Assembly (NCBI RefSeq): GCF_001044425.1
Contig: NZ_LFML01000037.1
Coordinates: 1 to 64,000, forward strand
Origin: Streptomyces roseus
GTDB taxonomy: Bacteria; Actinomycetota; Actinomycetes; Streptomycetales; Streptomycetaceae
DNA length: 64,000 bases
Reading direction: 5' to 3'
The position numbers were made by a program, and so were the translations under genes. This document shows, piece after piece, positions 48,921 through 57,372 of this stretch (the stretch's first letter is position 1; every line of letters starts with the position of its first letter). Under the pieces are notes generated by a model. The model made no database searches. It saw only the letters and a list, made by a program, of their open reading frames with translations, and was not told the DNA's origin.

Positions 48921-51233
48921 ATGTTGACGTACGAGAACGTGATGAACGCGCCCTTGGACAAGCTCCAGACGGCGGTCACGGACTGGAAGGCCATGGCCGA
49001 CAAGCTGGACGAGATGGCCGAGGCCGCCCGCAACGGCATGAAGGCCAAGGCCGACAAGGCCGAGTGGAGCGGGGTCACCGCGGGCGTCGGGCGGGCGTTC
49101 GTCGACAAGACGGCCAAGGAGTTCGAGGACGCGGCGAAGGAGGCCAAGGGCGTCCACCAACTCCTCAGCGACGGACACACCACCATCAAGACCGCGCGGG
49201 ACGCGCTGAAGAAGGCCGCCGACGAGGAGATCCCGGCCGCCGGGTTCCGCGTGGACGCGGCCGGCAAGGTCTCGGTCGTTCCGATGGACCCGAAGACCGA
49301 GTTCGCGGCCCGGCACGACCCGGACTACCCCGAGTTCAAGCGCAAGCAGGAGGAGAACCGCAAGGCCTGGCAGGCGAGGGTCGACCGGCTCGTGGAGGAC
49401 TGCGCGGACGCCGACGACTCCCTGGCCCGCGCGCTGCGCGCGAACGTCTCGGACGACCACGACTTCACCGCCCCGAAGTACACCACCCTCGACGGCGAGC
49501 AGGCCGACCGGGCGGCCGAGCTGATGAGGAAGCTCAGCAAGGAGCCGGGCGGCGTGGCCCGCGATCCCGGGGCGCTGCGCGAGCTGGAGGACCTGCTCGA
49601 CGACAACCGCAACGATGCGGAGTTCGCCCCGGACTTCTACCGCAAGCTCGGCCCCGAGGGCACGCTGGAGGCGTACGCGAAGCTGTCCATCGACGCCTCG
49701 ACCCTCGGCGAGGCCGGCAAGGACCGCCTGGCGATGGTCGGCAACATCCAGAACGACCTGGGCGCGATGCTGGGGCTGGCCACGCAGAAGAGTTCGCCCA
49801 ACCACCTGGACGCGGTATGGACGACCGGCCTGATGAAGGCCGGCCGCAAGGAGATGCAGGTCACCGGTGATATGACCAGCAGGATCTACGGGTACCAGGC
49901 GTTGGGCGCGCTGCTCCACGAAGGCAAGTACGACAAGGACTTCCTGACCTCGGTCGGCCGGGACATGGTCGCCTTCGACCGCGAAAACCCGAAGGCCTGG
50001 GAGCACGGATCCCCCTACGACCCGAAGACGGTGCTCAGCCAGGGCAAGGACGGCAGCCGCGGCTTCTACCCGCTGACGGGCCTGATGGACGCGATGTCCC
50101 ACAACCCGGACGCGGCGACGGCCTTCTTCAACGAGCCCGTCCGCCAGGACAGCAACGGCGACGGCATCGTCACGACGGCCGACAAGGTCGTGTCCGGCCA
50201 GCACGGCAAGGCCCAGGGCATGGTCGACTACATGCTGGACAAGGAGTCCTGGGCCGACGCCTTCGACCGGACGCCGAGCCACCCCTACGGCCAAGCGGGC
50301 CCGGCCCAGGAGGCACTCGGCGGCGCCCTCGAAGCGGCGGTCTCGGGCCGCGTACCGGGCGACGAGGACGCGAAGCCGGTCCCGCACAGCAAGGAAATGA
50401 CGACGATCATGGAACGCGTCGTCGAGAAGATCGGCGACAAGCCCGAGTTGGTCACGGGGAAGCCGGGCGAGGACGGTAGCGACCCCTTGAAGGGGCTGGC
50501 GGGCCACTTCGGTCAGATGGCTGCCGAGTACATGCCCGACATCCAGGCCTCGGCGGAGAACGGCAGTGGGATGATCAAGGTCAATGGCGAGATGGCCACG
50601 TTCCACAAGGCCGACATGGCCGCCTTCATCGGCGCCGTGGGCCAGGACCCGGACGCGTACGGCGCGATGACCGCCTCCCAGCGCGCCTTCACGACCACGC
50701 TCATCAACGACGTCATCGCGCATCGCAGCGAATACGAGGACGTCGACGCGGCGATCAAGAGTGCCGTTCACCCGGGCGGTCAGATTGCGGGCATCCTGTC
50801 AGAGGCCAGGGCCGAGGGCACGTTCGGGGAGAACGCCCACACGAAGGAAGAGTACGTAAAGGGCGTCGAAGACAACGCCAAGTGGGTCAATCGCGCCATC
50901 AGCGCGGCGGGCGGCAAGTACCTGGAGATGGTCCCGCTGGCCGGGGACGTTGTGGAATGGCTCCAGGAGGACATCACGGAAGGATTGGTCGAGCGGGCGA
51001 CCAAGGACAAGGCCGAGAAGATCGGCGAGATCGACCACAAGGCGGTGCTCGACTACACGGACGCTCAGACGGCGGCCGGGCTGTCGGCAGCGCAGTCAGT
51101 CCGGAAGGCCACCGAGGGAACCGGAATGTCCCAGCGGACCGTCGACGCCCTCGCCGGCGTCGCGTCGACCGAGACGGCGAACGCCCATGCCGTCGGCCGC
51201 GGCCAGGTCGCGACGTCCAACGGAGGTTCTTGA
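48921..51233 (+). CDS. large WXG-headed protein (DUF6571-like), likely type VII-type substrate
   Basis: A 770-residue protein without signal peptide or membrane segment. Residues ~1-100 are two long helices around a WSG turn (KADKAEWSGVTAGVGRAF), as in WXG100/LXG heads. A short beta-like piece (AAGFRVDAAGKVSVVPMD) and a helical region follow, then a long body of mixed charge including an EF-hand-like loop (DSNGDGIVTTADKV) that could bind calcium. The C-terminal ~150 residues are helical (LEMVPLAGDVVEWLQEDITE). The layout agrees with streptomycete proteins labelled DUF6571. No nuclease, deaminase or ADP-ribosyl motif is obvious, so toxin activity is not supported. It overlaps the lipoprotein start (TGATG). 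Confidence 0.75.
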   Translation: MLTYENVMNAPLDKLQTAVTDWKAMADKLDEMAEAARNGMKAKADKAEWSGVTAGVGRAFVDKTAKEFEDAAKEAKGVHQLLSDGHTTIKTARDALKKAADEEIPAAGFRVDAAGKVSVVPMDPKTEFAARHDPDYPEFKRKQEENRKAWQARVDRLVEDCADADDSLARALRANVSDDHDFTAPKYTTLDGEQADRAAELMRKLSKEPGGVARDPGALRELEDLLDDNRNDAEFAPDFYRKLGPEGTLEAYAKLSIDASTLGEAGKDRLAMVGNIQNDLGAMLGLATQKSSPNHLDAVWTTGLMKAGRKEMQVTGDMTSRIYGYQALGALLHEGKYDKDFLTSVGRDMVAFDRENPKAWEHGSPYDPKTVLSQGKDGSRGFYPLTGLMDAMSHNPDAATAFFNEPVRQDSNGDGIVTTADKVVSGQHGKAQGMVDYMLDKESWADAFDRTPSHPYGQAGPAQEALGGALEAAVSGRVPGDEDAKPVPHSKEMTTIMERVVEKIGDKPELVTGKPGEDGSDPLKGLAGHFGQMAAEYMPDIQASAENGSGMIKVNGEMATFHKADMAAFIGAVGQDPDAYGAMTASQRAFTTTLINDVIAHRSEYEDVDAAIKSAVHPGGQIAGILSEARAEGTFGENAHTKEEYVKGVEDNAKWVNRAISAAGGKYLEMVPLAGDVVEWLQEDITEGLVERATKDKAEKIGEIDHKAVLDYTDAQTAAGLSAAQSVRKATEGTGMSQRTVDALAGVASTETANAHAVGRGQVATSNGGS

Positions 51234-51784
51234 TGCGCACCCGTCGGTCCACCTTTGTGCTGGCGGCGGCTGCCGTCGCGATAACCCAGGCCGTACTGAC
51301 CGGCTGTTCCAAGGGGACCGAAACGGCTGCCTCAAAGCTGCCCGAGCGCACCTGCTTCGACGTCTTCGACCGGTCTGATCTGGGGCCCTTGGTGGGCAAC
51401 GGTGAGCAGGTGAACGTGTCGGGACCGGCCGACATGCAGCTGACCGCGGTGCGCCGGGGCGCCACGTGCAGTGTCGACGTGGACGGCAAGGACCGGTTCC
51501 TCGCCTCTGCGACGCGTCAGCCGCTGGAGCAGAGCTTCTTCTGGAACGCCCAGCTGATCAAGCCGCCGGCGGACCCGCTGCCGTTGGGCGACAAGGGCAT
51601 CGTCTACGACACGGGGGCCCGGGTGCTCCTCGTCTGCAAGGGGAGCCAGGACAGCTTTCAGGTCGAGCTGTCGCTCAGCGGCTCCACCGACCAGGTCGAG
51701 AAGGGCGAATCCCGCCCGTTGTTCACTCGGCTCATGAAGAAGTTCGTCGAAGCGGGCCGGCAGCAGACGCGCTGCGGGGTCTAG
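51233..51784 (+). CDS. lipoprotein ending the T7-like locus
   Basis: A 183-residue exported protein. The signal (MRTRRSTFVLAAAAVAITQA) ends in the lipobox VLTGC, giving a lipid-anchored mature protein of ~158 residues. The mature part has four Cys (around ERTCFDVF, GATCSVDV, LLVCKGS, QTRCGV) that could form two disulfides, and a pattern of beta strands. Function unknown. The TGATG overlap ties it to the upstream 770-residue protein: it could be an immunity-like or receptor partner at the cell surface, but nothing shows this directly. A strong terminator ends the operon. Confidence 0.8.
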   Translation: MRTRRSTFVLAAAAVAITQAVLTGCSKGTETAASKLPERTCFDVFDRSDLGPLVGNGEQVNVSGPADMQLTAVRRGATCSVDVDGKDRFLASATRQPLEQSFFWNAQLIKPPADPLPLGDKGIVYDTGARVLLVCKGSQDSFQVELSLSGSTDQVEKGESRPLFTRLMKKFVEAGRQQTRCGV

Positions 51785-51813
51785 TCCGCACGCCGCGCGC
51801 GGAGGAACAAAGA

Positions 51814-51846
51814 GAAGGCCGCTCAGAGCAGTTCTGAGCGGCCTTC
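51814..51846. terminator. terminator between the T7-like locus and tRNA-Cys
   Basis: A perfect 14-bp stem (51814-51827 with 51833-51846) with a GCAGT loop. It serves the + strand operon and, in reverse, the tRNA gene. Confidence 0.85.
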
Positions 51847-51851
51847 GGGAG

Positions 51852-51923
51852 AAGCCGTGGCGGGAATTGAACCCGCGTGCCTCGCTTTGCAGGCGAGTCC
51901 CTCAACCACTCGGGCACACGGCT
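51852..51923 (-). tRNA. tRNA-Cys (GCA)
   Basis: On the - strand the 7-bp acceptor AGCCGTG pairs with CACGGCT. The anticodon loop CTGCAAA carries GCA, the T arm is GCGGG-TTCAATT-CCCGC, and the discriminator is U, as expected for Cys. CCA is not encoded. Confidence 0.95.
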
Positions 51924-52089
51924 GTGGGTGGTGATATGTGTGACCGTACGGGCCGGTGGCGGGGCGCGGAAGGGGCGCGCGGGGGGTGCAATGCGATTGC
52001 CATGGTGCGTTCACGATGCGCGGGACTAGGTCTTCGGGACCAGGCGGGGATGGGTCCAATTGACCGGGGCGTAGCCCGGGGGTGGGGCT

Positions 52090-52095
52090 TACTCT
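52090..52095 (+). promoter_or_regulatory. -10 box, leaderless MFS transcript
   Basis: TACTCT ends 6 nt before the ATG at 52102. No ribosome-binding site precedes the ATG. Confidence 0.5.
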
Positions 52096-52101
52096 GGGGC
52101 G

Positions 52102-53580
52102 ATGAGTGCCCTTGAAGACCGCCTGTCGCAGCGCCACGTGCCGGTTCCTCCGGAGTCGGAGGGCGGGATTCTCGGGGCCGCGTACCGGGTGCTCAGCATC
52201 GGGATCATCTCCGTCATCTTCCTGATCGCCTTCGAGGCGACCGCCGTCGGGACGGCCATGCCCGTCGCCGCGCGCGAGCTGGACGGGATCGGGCTCTACG
52301 CCTTCGGTTTCTCCGCCTACTTCACCACCAGCCTCTTCGGCATGGTGCTGTCGGGGCAGTGGGCCGACCGGGAGGGGCCGTTGCGGCCCCTCACCGTCGG
52401 GATCGCCTCCTTCGCCGCCGGCCTCCTGTGCGCCGGGACCGCCGGAGCCATGTGGATCTTCGTCCTCGGGCGGGCCGTGCAGGGGTTCGGGGGCGGGCTG
52501 GTCATCGTCGCGCTGTACGTCGTCGTGAGCCGGGCCTACCCGGAGCGGCTGCGGCCCGCGATCATGGCCGCCTTCGCCGCGAGCTGGGTGGTGCCGTCCA
52601 TCGTCGGGCCGCTGGCCTCCGGGGCCGTGACCGAGCACCTCGGCTGGCGCTGGGTGTTCCTCGGGATACCCGTGCTGGTCGTCGTACCGCTGGTGGTGGC
52701 CCTGCCCGCGATACGGCGCACCGCGTCCGGACCGGTGGACCCGGGCGCGCCGCCCGCCGCCTTCGACGGGAGGCGGATCCGGCTGGCTTTCGGGATCTCC
52801 GCTGGGGCGGGGCTGTTGCAGTACGCCGCGCAGGACCTGCGGTGGCTCTCGCTGCTGCCGGCCGCCGCGGGCGTGGGGCTGCTGGTGCCTGCCGTACGGG
52901 GGCTGCTGCCGCGCGGTACGTACCTGGCCCGGCGCGGGCTGCCTTCGGTGGTGCTGCTGCGCGGGGTTGCGGCGGGGTCGTTCATCTCAGCGGAGAGCTT
53001 CGTGCCGCTGATGCTGGTGACCCAGCGGGGGCTGAGCCCGACGCTGGCCGGGTTCTCGCTGGCGGCGGGCGGTGCGACCTGGGCGGGGGGTTCGTGGCTG
53101 CAGTCGAAGCCGCGGATGGCGCCGTACCGGCAGCGGCTGATGGTGGCCGGGATGGTGCTGGTGGCCCTCGCGATCGCGGCCGCGCCGGCCGTGCTGATCG
53201 AGTCCGTGCCGGTGTGGACGCTGGCGGTCGCCTGGGCGGTGGGCTGCCTCGGGATGGGGCTCGTGACCGCCTCGACGAGCGTGCTGCTGCTGGAACTGTC
53301 GGCGCCGGAGGAGGCGGGGGCCAACTCCGCCGCGCTCCAGATCTCGGACGCGCTGGCCAACGTGGTGCTGCTGGCGGCGGGGGGCGCGGCCTTCGCCGCG
53401 CTGGGCGGGGGAGCGGTGGGGGCCGCGCACGCCGTCGCCGCCGAGGGGGCGGGTTCGGGCTCGCACCCGGCGGCGTTCGCCGTGGTCTTCCTGCCGATGG
53501 CGTGCGTGGCGCTGGTCGGGGCGTGGGTCGCGACCCGGCTGTACGGGGAGAAGCCGGAGCCGGCCGCAACGCGGGCGTGA
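52102..53580 (+). CDS. MFS transporter (drug-export type)
   Basis: A 492-residue membrane protein with 12-14 hydrophobic segments. The loop after helix 2 has GQWADREGPLRPLTVG, and helix 5 region reads VVPSIVGPLASGAVTEHLGWRWVF, a drug-export antiporter hallmark. The N-terminal ~25 residues are hydrophilic. The -10 box lies 6 nt before the ATG, so the mRNA should be leaderless. Substrate unknown. It is followed by a toxin-antitoxin pair with its own promoter. Confidence 0.88.
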   Translation: MSALEDRLSQRHVPVPPESEGGILGAAYRVLSIGIISVIFLIAFEATAVGTAMPVAARELDGIGLYAFGFSAYFTTSLFGMVLSGQWADREGPLRPLTVGIASFAAGLLCAGTAGAMWIFVLGRAVQGFGGGLVIVALYVVVSRAYPERLRPAIMAAFAASWVVPSIVGPLASGAVTEHLGWRWVFLGIPVLVVVPLVVALPAIRRTASGPVDPGAPPAAFDGRRIRLAFGISAGAGLLQYAAQDLRWLSLLPAAAGVGLLVPAVRGLLPRGTYLARRGLPSVVLLRGVAAGSFISAESFVPLMLVTQRGLSPTLAGFSLAAGGATWAGGSWLQSKPRMAPYRQRLMVAGMVLVALAIAAAPAVLIESVPVWTLAVAWAVGCLGMGLVTASTSVLLLELSAPEEAGANSAALQISDALANVVLLAAGGAAFAALGGGAVGAAHAVAAEGAGSGSHPAAFAVVFLPMACVALVGAWVATRLYGEKPEPAATRA

Positions 53581-53651
53581 GCGGGCCGGGCCGGGCGGGG
53601 GCCGGCCGGGGGCGGGGCAGGCCGGGGCCCAGGCCCCGCGGCGCCCGTGCG

Positions 53652-53657
53652 TACCCT
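53652..53657 (+). promoter_or_regulatory. -10 box, leaderless antitoxin transcript
   Basis: TACCCT ends 6 nt before the ATG at 53664, predicting that the toxin-antitoxin mRNA starts at the antitoxin start codon. Confidence 0.5.
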
Positions 53658-53663
53658 GCCCGG

Positions 53664-53864
53664 ATGGATAACTTGATCGTTCCGCTGGACGGCGGTGACC
53701 GGGCCCAGCTCGCCGATCTTGCCGACGCGACGGGGCGTGCCCCCGAGGACGTCGCGCGCGAGGCCGTGCGCCGGTACCTGCGGGACGAACGGGCGCGGGT
53801 CGGGGACGAGGCCGCGCGCTTGGCGCAGCGGCACGACGCGCTGCTGAAGCGGCTCGGCCGGTGA
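53664..53864 (+). CDS. ribbon-helix-helix antitoxin
   Basis: A 66-residue protein with an N-terminal strand (DNLIVPLDGG) and RHH helices (RAQLADLADATGRAPEDVAREA), followed by an Arg-rich helix that would contact the toxin. It overlaps the Doc-like toxin gene by 4 nt, antitoxin first. It probably dimerises, represses its own promoter and neutralises the toxin. Confidence 0.82.
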   Translation: MDNLIVPLDGGDRAQLADLADATGRAPEDVAREAVRRYLRDERARVGDEAARLAQRHDALLKRLGR

Positions 53865-54244
53865 GCGCCGGCGTGCGGCACCTGACCCTCGCCGAGGTGC
53901 TCGACCTCGCGCGGCACGCCTGCCAGGAGCAGCCCGTCGAGCTGCGTGCCCCCGGGCTGCTGGAGTCCGCCGTGCACCGGCCCCGCGCGCGGATGTTCGG
54001 GACTCCCGCCTACGCGGACCCGTACGAGCAGGCCGCCGCGCTCCTGCACGGGATCGCGATCAACCACCCCCTCGTCGACGGGAACAAGCGGACGGCCTGG
54101 CTCGCCGCCGCCACCTTCCTCGCCGTGAACGGCATCGACCTCGCCGGCGTGGACCAGGACACCGCCTACGACCTGGTCATCGACGTCGCCGCCGGCCACG
54201 AGGCCGATGTGGCCCGCATCGCCGAGCGGTTGCGCCGGATGTGA
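53861..54244 (+). CDS. doc: Fic/Doc-type toxin (death-on-curing)
   Basis: A 127-residue Fic-fold toxin. The active-site motif is HPLVDGNKRTAW, matching HxFx[D/N]GNKR with Leu in place of Phe, and the ARMFGTPAYADPYEQAAALLHG lead-in is typical of Doc. Doc phosphorylates EF-Tu and halts translation in the P1 prototype; that activity is assumed here, not shown. It is coupled to the RHH antitoxin by a 4-nt overlap. GTG start. Confidence 0.88.
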   Translation: MSAGVRHLTLAEVLDLARHACQEQPVELRAPGLLESAVHRPRARMFGTPAYADPYEQAAALLHGIAINHPLVDGNKRTAWLAAATFLAVNGIDLAGVDQDTAYDLVIDVAAGHEADVARIAERLRRM

Positions 54245-54305
54245 CGCTCGCCGCACCCGCCGAGGTCACGGGCCTGTCCCTCCCCGAGGGGCCGGCCGGC
54301 CCCGG

Positions 54306-54311
54306 TAGGGT
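54306..54311 (+). promoter_or_regulatory. -10 box before the helicase gene
   Basis: TAGGGT fits the streptomycete -10 consensus and would give a leader of ~43 nt with CGGAGA before the GTG at 54361. Confidence 0.45.
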
Positions 54312-54360
54312 GGCCCGGTTGTCCTACGTACGACCGCCGCCGAGAGCCGAACCGGAGACC

Positions 54361-56145
54361 GTGACTACTACCGCCTCCCACCACCTCTCACCCGCCTTCC
54401 CCGGCCGTGCCCCCTGGGGTACCGCCAGCAAGCTGCGCGCATGGCAGCAGGGTGCGCTGGACCGGTACATCCAGACCCAGCCCCGCGACTTCCTCGCGGT
54501 CGCGACGCCCGGCGCGGGCAAGACGACCTTCGCGCTGACGCTCGCGTCCTGGCTGCTGCACCACCACGTCGTGCAGCAGGTGACCGTCGTCGCGCCCACC
54601 GAGCACCTGAAGAAGCAGTGGGCCGAGGCCGCCGCCCGGATAGGCATCCGGCTGGACCCGGAGTACTCCGCCGGGCCGCTCAGCAAGGACTACCACGGGG
54701 TCGCCGTCACGTACGCGGGCGTGGGCGTGCGCCCGATGCTGCACCGCAACCGCTGCGAGCAGCGCAAGACCCTGGTCATCCTCGACGAGATCCACCACGC
54801 CGGCGACTCGAAGTCCTGGGGCGAGGCCTGCCTGGAGGCTTTCGACCCGGCGACCCGGCGGCTCGCGCTGACCGGTACGCCCTTCCGGTCCGACACCAAC
54901 CCCATTCCCTTCGTGACCTACGAAGAGGGCAACGACGGCATCCGCCGGTCCTCCGCCGACTACACCTACGGCTACGGGAACGCCCTCGGTGACGGCGTCG
55001 TCCGGCCCGTGATCTTCCTCTCCTACAGCGGCAACATGCGCTGGCGCACCAAGGCGGGCGACGAGATCGCCGCCCGCCTCGGCGAGCCGATGACCAAGGA
55101 CGCCATCTCCCAGGCCTGGCGCACCGCGCTGGACCCGCGCGGCGACTGGATGCCCAACGTGCTGCGCGCCGCCGACCAGCGCCTGACCGAGGTCCGCAAG
55201 GGCATCCCGGACGCGGGCGGGCTCGTCATCGCCTCCGATCAGGACTCGGCGCGCGCGTACGCCAAGCTGATCCGCGAGATCACCGGCACCAAGGCCACCC
55301 TCGTCCTCTCCGACGACACCGGCGCCTCGAAGAACATCGACACCTTCAGCGGGAACGACGACCGCTGGATGGTCGCGGTCCGCATGGTGTCCGAGGGCGT
55401 CGACGTACCGCGCCTCGCAGTCGGCGTGTACGCGACGACGATCTCCACCCCGCTCTTCTTCGCGCAGGCGGTCGGCCGCTTCGTGCGTTCGCGCAGGCGC
55501 GGCGAGACGGCCTCCGTCTTCCTCCCGACCATCCCCTATCTCCTCGGCTTCGCCAACGAGATGGAGGTCGAGCGCGACCACGTCCTCGACAAGCCCAAGA
55601 AGAAGGGCGAGGAGGACCCGTACGCCGAGTCCGAGAAGGAGATGGACGAGGCGAACCGGCAGGAGGACGAGGACACCGGCGAGGACGAGCAGATGTCCTT
55701 CGAGGCGCTGGAGTCCGACGCCGTCTTCGACCGGGTGCTCTACGACGGCGCCGAGTTCGGCATGCAGGCGCACCCGGGCAGCGAGGAGGAGCAGGACTAC
55801 CTCGGCATCCCGGGTCTGCTGGAGCCGGACCAGGTGCAGATGCTGCTCCAGAAGCGGCAGTCCCGGCAGATCGCGCACAGCCGCCGCAAGCCGGACACCG
55901 AGGCGGACCTGCTGGAGCTGCCGGCCGAGCGGCGGCCGGTGGTCTCGCACAAGGAACTGCTGGAGCTGCGCAAGTCGCTGAACACGATGGTGGGCGCGTA
56001 CGTCCACCAGAGCGGCAAGCCGCACGGTGTGATCCACACCGAACTGCGGCGCGTGTGCGGCGGCCCCCCGAGCGCGGAGGCGACGGCGGGACAGCTGCGG
56101 GAGCGGATCAAGAAGGTGCAGGAGTGGGCCACCCGGATGCGGTGA
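54361..56145 (+). CDS. DEAH-type superfamily 2 helicase
   Basis: A 594-residue nucleic-acid-dependent ATPase. Domain 1 carries Walker A ATPGAGKTTFALTLA, VVAPTEHLKKQW, the DEIH box in VILDEIHHAGD and motif III LALTGTPFRSD. Domain 2 has RMVSEGVDVPRLAVGVYAT and AVGRFVRSRRRGE (motif VI). An acidic stretch of ~50 residues (DEANRQEDEDTGEDEQ) and a C-terminal helical region follow. GTG 54361 is used because a ribosome-binding site precedes it and the fold begins 25 residues later. The family is widespread in streptomycetes with no assigned process; DNA repair is a common guess. Confidence 0.88.
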   Translation: MTTTASHHLSPAFPGRAPWGTASKLRAWQQGALDRYIQTQPRDFLAVATPGAGKTTFALTLASWLLHHHVVQQVTVVAPTEHLKKQWAEAAARIGIRLDPEYSAGPLSKDYHGVAVTYAGVGVRPMLHRNRCEQRKTLVILDEIHHAGDSKSWGEACLEAFDPATRRLALTGTPFRSDTNPIPFVTYEEGNDGIRRSSADYTYGYGNALGDGVVRPVIFLSYSGNMRWRTKAGDEIAARLGEPMTKDAISQAWRTALDPRGDWMPNVLRAADQRLTEVRKGIPDAGGLVIASDQDSARAYAKLIREITGTKATLVLSDDTGASKNIDTFSGNDDRWMVAVRMVSEGVDVPRLAVGVYATTISTPLFFAQAVGRFVRSRRRGETASVFLPTIPYLLGFANEMEVERDHVLDKPKKKGEEDPYAESEKEMDEANRQEDEDTGEDEQMSFEALESDAVFDRVLYDGAEFGMQAHPGSEEEQDYLGIPGLLEPDQVQMLLQKRQSRQIAHSRRKPDTEADLLELPAERRPVVSHKELLELRKSLNTMVGAYVHQSGKPHGVIHTELRRVCGGPPSAEATAGQLRERIKKVQEWATRMR

Positions 56146-56571
56146 CCCCCCTTCCCGCGTCCACCGTTCCTACGGACTGACGGGCGTGCCCCGGGCGGAG
56201 TTTCGTACGGGGGCGCCGTCACGTTCCGTGTCCGGACCGGGGGCCGGACCGGCGTCGCCCGGGGGCCCGCGGCCCCCGATCCGCGTCGGCCGATCGCACA
56301 GGCGCCGGCGGTCGGCCCGGGTAACGAAACGTCTCCTCCGGCGATCGTTTACCGGCACAAAGGGGTAGTTGGCGCCCGGATTCTGGACGAGCCCTTCCGC
56401 TGAGCGGACCCGCTCGCTAATGTCCCCGCATCGAACGCCCCGTGGCAGAGCCGCCGCGGGAGCGCAGCCGGTGCCATGGCCGCTACCGGCGGCCTCTCGT
56501 GCGTCGCCGTGGGACCGGCGCCGCATACACCCCGAGAGTCACCGCCGCTCACCGAGAGAGGGAGAGGCGTC
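56146..56571. other. intergenic region between the helicase and IclR genes
   Basis: 426 bp with no convincing gene. A TAATGT at 56418-56423 could be the IclR -10, which would give a leader of ~150 nt. GC-rich palindromic pieces occur (around 56255-56280) but no classical terminator is clear. Confidence 0.4.
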
Positions 56572-57213
56572 GTGACCGCGGAAACCTCCCAGACTCTGGA
56601 CCGAGGACTCAGAGTCCTCAAACTGCTCGCCGACACCGACCACGGTCTGACCGTCACCGAGCTCTCCAACCGCCTCGGTGTCAACCGCACCGTGGTCTAC
56701 CGCCTGCTGGCCACCCTGGAGCAGCACGCCCTGGTCCGGCGCGACCTGGGCGGCCGGGCCCGCGTCGGACTCGGCGTACTGCGGCTCGGCCGGCAGGTGC
56801 ACCCGCTGGTGCGCGAGGCGGCCCTGCCCGCGCTGCGGTCCCTCGCCGAGGACATAGGCGCCACCGCGCACCTGACCCTCGTCGACGGCACCGAGGCGCT
56901 CGCCGTGGCCGTCGTCGAGCCCACCTGGACCGACTACCACGTGGCCTACCGGGCCGGCTTCCGCCACCCGCTGGACCGCGGGGCGGCCGGGCGGGCCATT
57001 CTGGCCGCCCGTCAGGGCACGCTCACCGAGCCCGGGTACACGCTGACCCACGGGGAGCTGGAGGCGGGCGCCAGCGGAGCGGCGGCCCCCCTCGTGGGCA
57101 TCACGGGGCTGGAGGGCAGCGTGGGCGTCGTGATGCTGGCCGACGCCGTGCCGGAGCGGGTCGGCCCGCGGGTGGTGGACGCGGCCCGAGAGGTGGCCGA
57201 CGCCCTGCGCTGA
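56572..57213 (+). CDS. IclR-family transcriptional regulator
   Basis: A 213-residue regulator. Winged helix at ~1-65 (TLDRGLRVLKLLADTDHGLT, VTELSNRLGVNRTVVYRLLA) and the C-terminal effector domain with AHLTLVDGTEALAVAVVEPT and RHPLDRGAAGRAILA. It is slightly short: the effector domain ends soon after EGSVGVVMLADAVPE. The GTG start is preceded by GAGAGAGGGAGAGG. Its target is unknown. Confidence 0.9.
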   Translation: MTAETSQTLDRGLRVLKLLADTDHGLTVTELSNRLGVNRTVVYRLLATLEQHALVRRDLGGRARVGLGVLRLGRQVHPLVREAALPALRSLAEDIGATAHLTLVDGTEALAVAVVEPTWTDYHVAYRAGFRHPLDRGAAGRAILAARQGTLTEPGYTLTHGELEAGASGAAAPLVGITGLEGSVGVVMLADAVPERVGPRVVDAAREVADALR

Positions 57214-57360
57214 CGCACTGAGCCTGCCTGCCTTCCCGCCGTACGAGCCGGACGAGGCGTACGAGCCGTACGACGGGTACCAGGGGTACGCCGCCGGCGT
57301 ACGGGCGGGCTCCGCGCCGCGTCCCGCACGGTGGGGCGCGGCGTGCGCGGGGGCGCCCGA

Positions 57361-57366
57361 TACATT
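57361..57366 (+). promoter_or_regulatory. -10 box, leaderless Lon-like protease transcript
   Basis: TACATT ends 6 nt before the GTG at 57373, and no ribosome-binding site is present, so this also decides the start choice. Confidence 0.5.
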
Positions 57367-57372
57367 GGCCGG

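Noticed and set aside
48921..51233. Polymorphic toxin with a C-terminal enzymatic domain
   Set aside because: The C-terminal region shows no nuclease, deaminase, ADP-ribosyltransferase or peptidase motif, and the following gene is a lipoprotein rather than a typical cytosolic immunity protein.
45200..51784. A full ESX/type VII secretion operon
   Set aside because: No EccB, EccC, EccD or EccE-like gene is present in or beside the locus; only substrates, a mycosin and a lipoprotein can be supported.
57214..57310. Possible Tyr/Pro-rich peptide from GTACGA repeats after the IclR gene
   Set aside because: No start codon with a signal and no domain; it looks like the TACG-rich filler seen elsewhere.
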